NCBI GenBank assembly: GCA_045636945.1
Contig: JAZTYO010000001.1
Location: forward strand, 1 to 34,154
Direction: 5' to 3'
DNA: 34,154 bases
From: UMGS172 sp045636945
GTDB taxonomy: Bacteria > Bacillota > Clostridia > Oscillospirales > Acutalibacteraceae
The position numbers and the translations under genes were made by a program. How positions within the stretch are numbered: the first letter of the stretch is position 1; each line of letters starts with the position of its first letter. Under the pieces are notes generated by a model, which worked only from the letters and a program-made list of their open reading frames with translations, made no database searches and was not told the origin of the DNA. Positions 30,837 to 34,154 of this stretch are shown here, piece by piece.

Positions 30837-32090
30837 TTATTTATACAAAGGATATTTTGCGCAGATAGCGGCGACTCTTTGTTTGATTTCGTCCTTTTTG
30901 TTGTCGAAATCCTTAATGCAGAGAGCGATAACCTTACCGATTTCAACGAAATCTTCTTCCTTAAGACCGCGGGTGGTTGCGGCAGGGGTGCCAAGACGGA
31001 CACCGCTGGTAACAAACGGCTTCTCGGGGTCGTTGGGAATAGCATTTTTGTTGGCGGTAATGTTAACCTCATCGAGACGGTGCTCAAGTTCTTTACCTGT
31101 TACACCTGTTCCGCGAAGGTCAAGCAACATAAGGTGGTTGTCGGTGCCCATAGATACAAGGTTGATACCCTCGGCGATAAGCGAGCCTGCAAGAGCATCG
31201 GCATTCTTCACAATCTGCTCCTGATATGCCTTGAATTCAGGGGTGAGTGCCTCGCCGAAGCAAACTGCCTTACCTGCGATAACGTGCATCAAGGGACCAC
31301 CCTGATTTCCGGGGAAAACAGCCTTGTTGATAGCCTTGAATATTTCCTCGTCGTTGCAAAGAATCATACCGCCACGGGGACCGCGAAGGGTCTTATGAGT
31401 GGTGGTGGTAACAACGTCGGCATACTTACAGGGGTTTATGTGCAAGCCTGCAGCTACAAGTCCTGCAATGTGAGCCATATCGACCATAAAGAGAGCACCG
31501 ACCGACTTTGCAATGTCAGCAATAACGTCAAACTTAATCTCACGCGCATAAGCCGAAGCGCCTGCAACGATAAGCTTGGGCTTGCATTCCTCAGCAATCT
31601 TTCTCATCTCGTCGTAATCGATATAACCGTCGTCGTTTACACCGTAAGGAACGAAGTTGTAAAGCTTACCCGAGGAGTTTACGGGAGAACCGTGGGTGAG
31701 GTGTCCGCCATGGGCAAGATTCATACCCATAACGGTGTCACCAGGCTCGAGAAGTGCCAAGTAAACTGCCTGATTGGCCTGAGCACCCGAGTGGGGCTGA
31801 ACGTTGGCAAAGTTTGCACCGAACAGCTTGCAAGCACGGTCGCGTGCGATATCCTCAACGATATCAACGAACTGGCAACCGCCATAGTAACGCTTGCCGG
31901 GATAACCCTCAGCATATTTGTTGGTCAAAACCGAACCCATTGCGGCCATAACTGCGGGAGAAACAAAGTTCTCCGAAGCAATAAGCTCGATGTTCGACTG
32001 CTGACGGCCAAGCTCTTTAGCCATTGCAGCACCGACCTCGGGGTCTTTGGAACTAACAAATCCTACCGAATCCATAATATCCGAATACAT
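30837..32090 (-). CDS. glyA: Serine hydroxymethyltransferase
   Basis: The protein has 417 residues. SHMT motifs: IELIASENFVSPAV, YPGKRYYGGCQFVD, ANVQPHSGAQANQAVY, VDMAHIAGLVAAG and the PLP lysine in TTTTHKTLRGPRGG (~K228). It interconverts serine and glycine with tetrahydrofolate and supplies C1 units. Three ATGs are stacked at 32099, 32096 and 32090; AAGGA suits the last (8-base spacing), while it touches the first two. Promoter and an operator-like repeat lie upstream. The cell also controls glycine/alanine uptake by riboswitch (agcS), but no riboswitch was seen before glyA. Confidence 0.96.
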   Translation of the reverse strand: MYSDIMDSVGFVSSKDPEVGAAMAKELGRQQSNIELIASENFVSPAVMAAMGSVLTNKYAEGYPGKRYYGGCQFVDIVEDIARDRACKLFGANFANVQPHSGAQANQAVYLALLEPGDTVMGMNLAHGGHLTHGSPVNSSGKLYNFVPYGVNDDGYIDYDEMRKIAEECKPKLIVAGASAYAREIKFDVIADIAKSVGALFMVDMAHIAGLVAAGLHINPCKYADVVTTTTHKTLRGPRGGMILCNDEEIFKAINKAVFPGNQGGPLMHVIAGKAVCFGEALTPEFKAYQEQIVKNADALAGSLIAEGINLVSMGTDNHLMLLDLRGTGVTGKELEHRLDEVNITANKNAIPNDPEKPFVTSGVRLGTPAATTRGLKEEDFVEIGKVIALCIKDFDNKKDEIKQRVAAICAKYPLYK

Positions 32091-32124
32091 TTTCATCATC
32101 CTTTTTTACGTATGTTTTAAATTA

Positions 32125-32170
32125 GTATCCTAATCGGTATTAGTATACATTAAACGTGGGTAAATTTCAA
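32125..32170 (-). promoter_or_regulatory. Promoter of glyA overlapped by an inverted repeat
   Basis: On the minus strand TTGAAA (32165-32170) and TATACT (32142-32147), spacer 17 bp. The inverted repeat GTATaCTAAT-ACCG-ATTAGgATAC (minus strand, 32125-32148, one mismatch) covers the -10 and the likely start site. This is a strong operator candidate. Confidence 0.7.
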
Positions 32171-32193
32171 TAGGTATTTTCGTGATAGCGTGA

Positions 32194-32232
32194 TAAAAAA
32201 GCCTTTCCAAGCCGAATGCTCGAAAAGGCTTT
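32194..32232 (-). terminator. Terminator on the minus strand without a matching gene
   Basis: On the minus strand AAAGCCTTT (32224-32232) pairs with AAAGGCTTT (32198-32206), and is followed by TTTTTTATCA. No minus-strand gene lies within the next 1.9 kb upstream of it (32240-34154). On plus there is no T-run. Confidence 0.55.
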
Positions 32233-32345
32233 AAAATCATCAATATATTAACAGTATACCATAAATCGCATTGATTGACAAGCGGTGTTTTAATATTTCT
32301 CCGAAATGCACAAAGCTAAGCACATAATATCGTATAAATTGTCAA

Positions 32346-32396
32346 TTACCGATGATTGGTAAACTTTGGTATAATATATACACAGATAATATCTGT
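32346..32396 (+). promoter_or_regulatory. Possible promoter of the toxin remnant, with a palindrome
   Basis: TATAAT (32370-32375) with a weak -35 TTACCG (32346-32351), spacer 18 bp. A perfect inverted repeat ACAGAT-AAT-ATCTGT (32382-32396) covers the likely start. Confidence 0.5.
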
Positions 32397-32423
32397 AAAA
32401 ATAAAATAAAGGAGTGACATTTT

Positions 32424-32866
32424 ATGTCAAAGAAATCATTGTAAAAGTTGTTGGCGTTGTGCTGTCGCTTTTGATTTTGCTAACAGCATTGCCCTTAGGT
32501 GTATCGGCCGCAGACACAGCCACGGTGACACCCGAAGCAGGAAATGTCACCGAAAAGATAACCGAAACCACTAGGGGACAGCGTGTGCCAGCCGAAGAGG
32601 GCGATAGCCTTTATACTATCGTTACTGATAATGGTGACGGTACACACACAATGACCCTTTATGACCATCCAGTAAAATTTGTTGATTCTACGGGTAAATT
32701 GCAGGACATTTCGCTTGAAATAGCGGCAGCGACCGACGGGTCTTACAAAACTAAGGCTAACGATATTCAGACAGTGTTCCCGAAAAGGATATCCGATGGC
32801 ATAAGTCTTTCGGGCAAGGGGGTCAGCGTTAAACTGACTCCAAGCGTGGTGTGTTTAGAACCTTGA
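32424..32866 (+). pseudogene. N-terminal remnant of a large secreted DNRLRE/RHS-type protein
   Basis: The true start is the ATG at 32424 behind GGAGTGAC (MSKKSL), but a TAA follows at 32442; the frame is recovered by one missing base and continues VKVVGVVLSLLILLTALPLGVSAADTATV, a signal peptide. Then comes the domain typical at the head of very large clostridial DNRLRE/RHS surface proteins: SLYTIVTDNGDGTHTMTLYDHPVKFVDSTGKLQDISLE...KTKANDIQTVFPKRISDGISLSGKG. It stops at 32866 after about 140 residues, where such proteins usually continue for 1,500 or more. Two lesions, a frameshift in the signal peptide and loss of the body, make it a remnant. Family assignment rests on pattern memory. Confidence 0.7.
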
Positions 32867-33156
32867 CCATCAACGCTGAGGATTTAGGCAATATTATGTA
32901 TGGGTATGTAGGACGTGCAACAGGCTTTGGAGATATAACGCTTTATTGGGGCGGCGGTGTCGCTAAAACAGGCAGTATGAACAATGGAGACGTAAACACT
33001 CCGCCGTTGTATGGCGATGATCAAAATGATCACGATGCCATAGAATTAGGCTATAATATGTTTATTTCTGATTACCCTGATTATCCGGAGATAGGTTACA
33101 ACGGAATTCCTATTGAAGAAGGTATTTTAGCCGAATTGGCAGATAAGGTTTTTTAG
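32840..33156 (+). CDS. Polymorphic toxin type 44 C-terminal domain (tip only)
   Basis: The open frame starts after a TAA at 32830-32832 and reads TDSKRGVFRTLTINAEDLGNIMYGYVGRATGFGD (in segments), then ITLYWGGGVAKTGS...YGDDQNDHDAIELGYNMFISDYP and ends LAELADKVF. The G-N-I-x-Y-G-Y-V-G-R-A-x-G-F block plus DxxDxxAIxLGY match the toxin-44 (Ntox44) domain carried at the C-terminus of RHS-type toxins. The GTG at 32851 is an internal codon without a ribosome site, so it is probably not translated alone. It lies downstream of, and out of frame with, the N-terminal remnant. The biochemical activity of the family is not asserted. Confidence 0.7.
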
Positions 33157-33189
33157 TTAATTGAACTGTTTAATGATGGAGTTGATAAT

Positions 33190-33807
33190 ATGAATTTTAG
33201 GTGGAAACTGAAAAATATTTTAATGGCAATCATTTGTTGTGCGTGCATTTGTATCGGCTGTGTCGCTTGCGGAGGAGAGAGAGCAACGCAAGACCTACCA
33301 AATGCATATACTGATGAGGAGGTTATAGCGTTGTTTCAGGAACACAAGGAATTATTCCTGAAACTGCCAAAGATATGTGAAAGCGAGAGGTTTTGGGAGT
33401 TAGGCAGGGCACATAAAACTGCCACCTCAGCTTCGCTTATTTATCCATTGAATAAAACTGATGCTTTGCACGTGTTTTCCACCGAGGATAAGAAAGTCAT
33501 ATGTGAGTTTTTTGAAACGCTAAAGCCATATATGGTATCGGTACGTTATCAAGAATATTTAGAAATTTCATTCATTAACGAGGACCGATCTGCAACATAT
33601 AATATTTTTTATCAATACGGTCGCACAGAAGGCGACAGGTATCCGTTAAAAACTCCTGAATCTAATATTTTTAGAAAGGCTAATGAAAACGGGAACGTAT
33701 ATAAAGATCTGAAGCAAAATGGATGGGGATTTTATTATACTGTCAAGGTGAATTCTTATGAGGCGTATTCTCAAGACAACGACTCAGGGATGAATAATAT
33801 AGATTAG
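33190..33807 (+). CDS. Lipoprotein, candidate immunity protein
   Basis: The protein has 205 residues. A lipoprotein signal (KLKNILMAIICCACICIGCVAC, lipobox VAC|GG near residue 27) is followed by a soluble domain with EEVIALFQEHKELFLKLPKICES, ALHVFSTEDKKVICEFFETLKPYM and YLEISFINEDRSATYNIFYQYG. No family recognised. It starts 33 bases after the toxin-44 stop, the normal place for an immunity gene in polymorphic toxin loci. A lipid anchor would suit protection against a toxin acting outside the membrane; this is inference. The start ATG has a weak GGAGTTGAT site. Confidence 0.6.
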   Translation: MNFRWKLKNILMAIICCACICIGCVACGGERATQDLPNAYTDEEVIALFQEHKELFLKLPKICESERFWELGRAHKTATSASLIYPLNKTDALHVFSTEDKKVICEFFETLKPYMVSVRYQEYLEISFINEDRSATYNIFYQYGRTEGDRYPLKTPESNIFRKANENGNVYKDLKQNGWGFYYTVKVNSYEAYSQDNDSGMNNID

Positions 33808-33889
33808 TAAGTATAACTGCGCCATATAACCGGTGCGGGAGACACAGTGCAATATTTGATATATTAACTTTTAGTGATGAGGTGGAACA

Positions 33890-34154
33890 ATGAAAAAGAC
33901 AGTCTGTTTATTTGTAGTATTTATGTTACTATTCATAGTTGCCTGTAACCATAAATCAGTCGAAAACACATCATCTTCAAAGAGTCAATACAAATTCTAT
34001 TCGGAGGCTACTTGGGGAGACCAGCACATCTTTTCAAGATATCAAAAACGCGAAATTATGGAAGGTATCCGGTAATAATGAGATAATTCTAGACGACACA
34101 TTAAAAACAAAGAAGTTTGAATTGCACGGAGATTCATTGGAACTTGAATACACA
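33890..34154 (+). pseudogene. Second lipoprotein, frameshifted, runs off the window
   Basis: A lipoprotein signal MKKTVCLFVVFMLLFIVAC (cysteine 19) is followed by NHKSVENTSSSKSQYKFYSEATWGDQHI. The frame then ends at a TAA (34073-34075), but the other frame, entered at the TTTT run 34031-34034, is open to the window end (FQDIKNAKLWKVSGNNEIILDDTLKTKKFELHGDSLELEYT). One extra T would explain this, from biology or base-calling. The preceding site is GAGGTGG. It is similar in kind, not in sequence, to the lipoprotein before it. Confidence 0.6.

Noticed and set aside
30831..32120. 429-aa open frame on the plus strand
   Set aside because: Antisense to glyA, which is a clear SHMT on the minus strand.
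32851..33156. Independent toxin gene starting at the GTG
   Set aside because: No ribosome site before the GTG; the frame continues upstream of it, so it is better read as the end of a longer gene.

Overview
The window looks like chromosomal DNA from an anaerobic, low-to-mid G+C Firmicute of the class Clostridia, most likely an uncultured gut Oscillospiraceae/Ruminococcaceae-type bacterium. The basis is a GTP-type PEP carboxykinase, a Phe T-box before pheST, a glycine riboswitch before a Na+/alanine symporter, the ACT/DUF711 pair, strong AGGAGG-type ribosome binding sites and near-consensus sigma-A promoters with 17-bp spacers. Most of it is housekeeping and central metabolism. No rRNA, tRNA, CRISPR array, transposase or integrase was seen.

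Layout. 1-215: 3' end of an unrecognised gene. 388-4075: a carbohydrate-type locus with a TIM-barrel glycosidase-like protein and a DMT-type permease, divergent from a PocR/AraC regulator. 4214-6321 (minus): azlCD branched-chain amino acid exporter, a low-molecular-weight phosphatase and a metallophosphoesterase pseudogene. 6594-8372: PEP carboxykinase. 8479-12278: T-box plus pheS-pheT. 12303-13403: two broken genes facing apart, an AraC regulator and a DegT-type aminotransferase. 13490-13675: a 61-aa orphan. 13852-15700: agcS under a glycine riboswitch. 15769-16518: pnuC. 16592-18837 (minus): a cobalamin riboswitch, DUF4430 lipoprotein, ECF S-component and cysK. 18943-22840: metG-tatD-galM. 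22873-24057: a frameshifted WbsX/GH99-like gene behind a palindromic promoter. 24147-25308: two orphans of unknown role. 25397-27103: ACT protein and DUF711 protein. 27231-28744: citrate synthase. 28794-29792: SASA-type acetylesterase. 29896-32170 (minus): glyA and fba. 32370-34154: a collapsed DNRLRE/RHS-type polymorphic toxin gene (N-terminus and toxin-44 tip only), followed by two lipoproteins.

How it fits together. PEPCK, citrate synthase, class II aldolase, SHMT, GalM and cysteine synthase cover the PEP/oxaloacetate/citrate node, lower glycolysis and C1/Ser/Gly/Cys metabolism. Three transport systems sit behind RNA or repressor-type control: glycine/alanine, B12 and a putative sugar permease. 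The accessory material is confined to small patches, nearly all of them decaying. Three loci (4.49 kb, 12.98 kb, 32.84 kb) look like genes whose middles or 5' ends were removed, and four further single-base shifts occur, in the aminotransferase, WbsX, toxin N-terminal and last lipoprotein genes. Assembly or base-calling error cannot be excluded for the single-base shifts.
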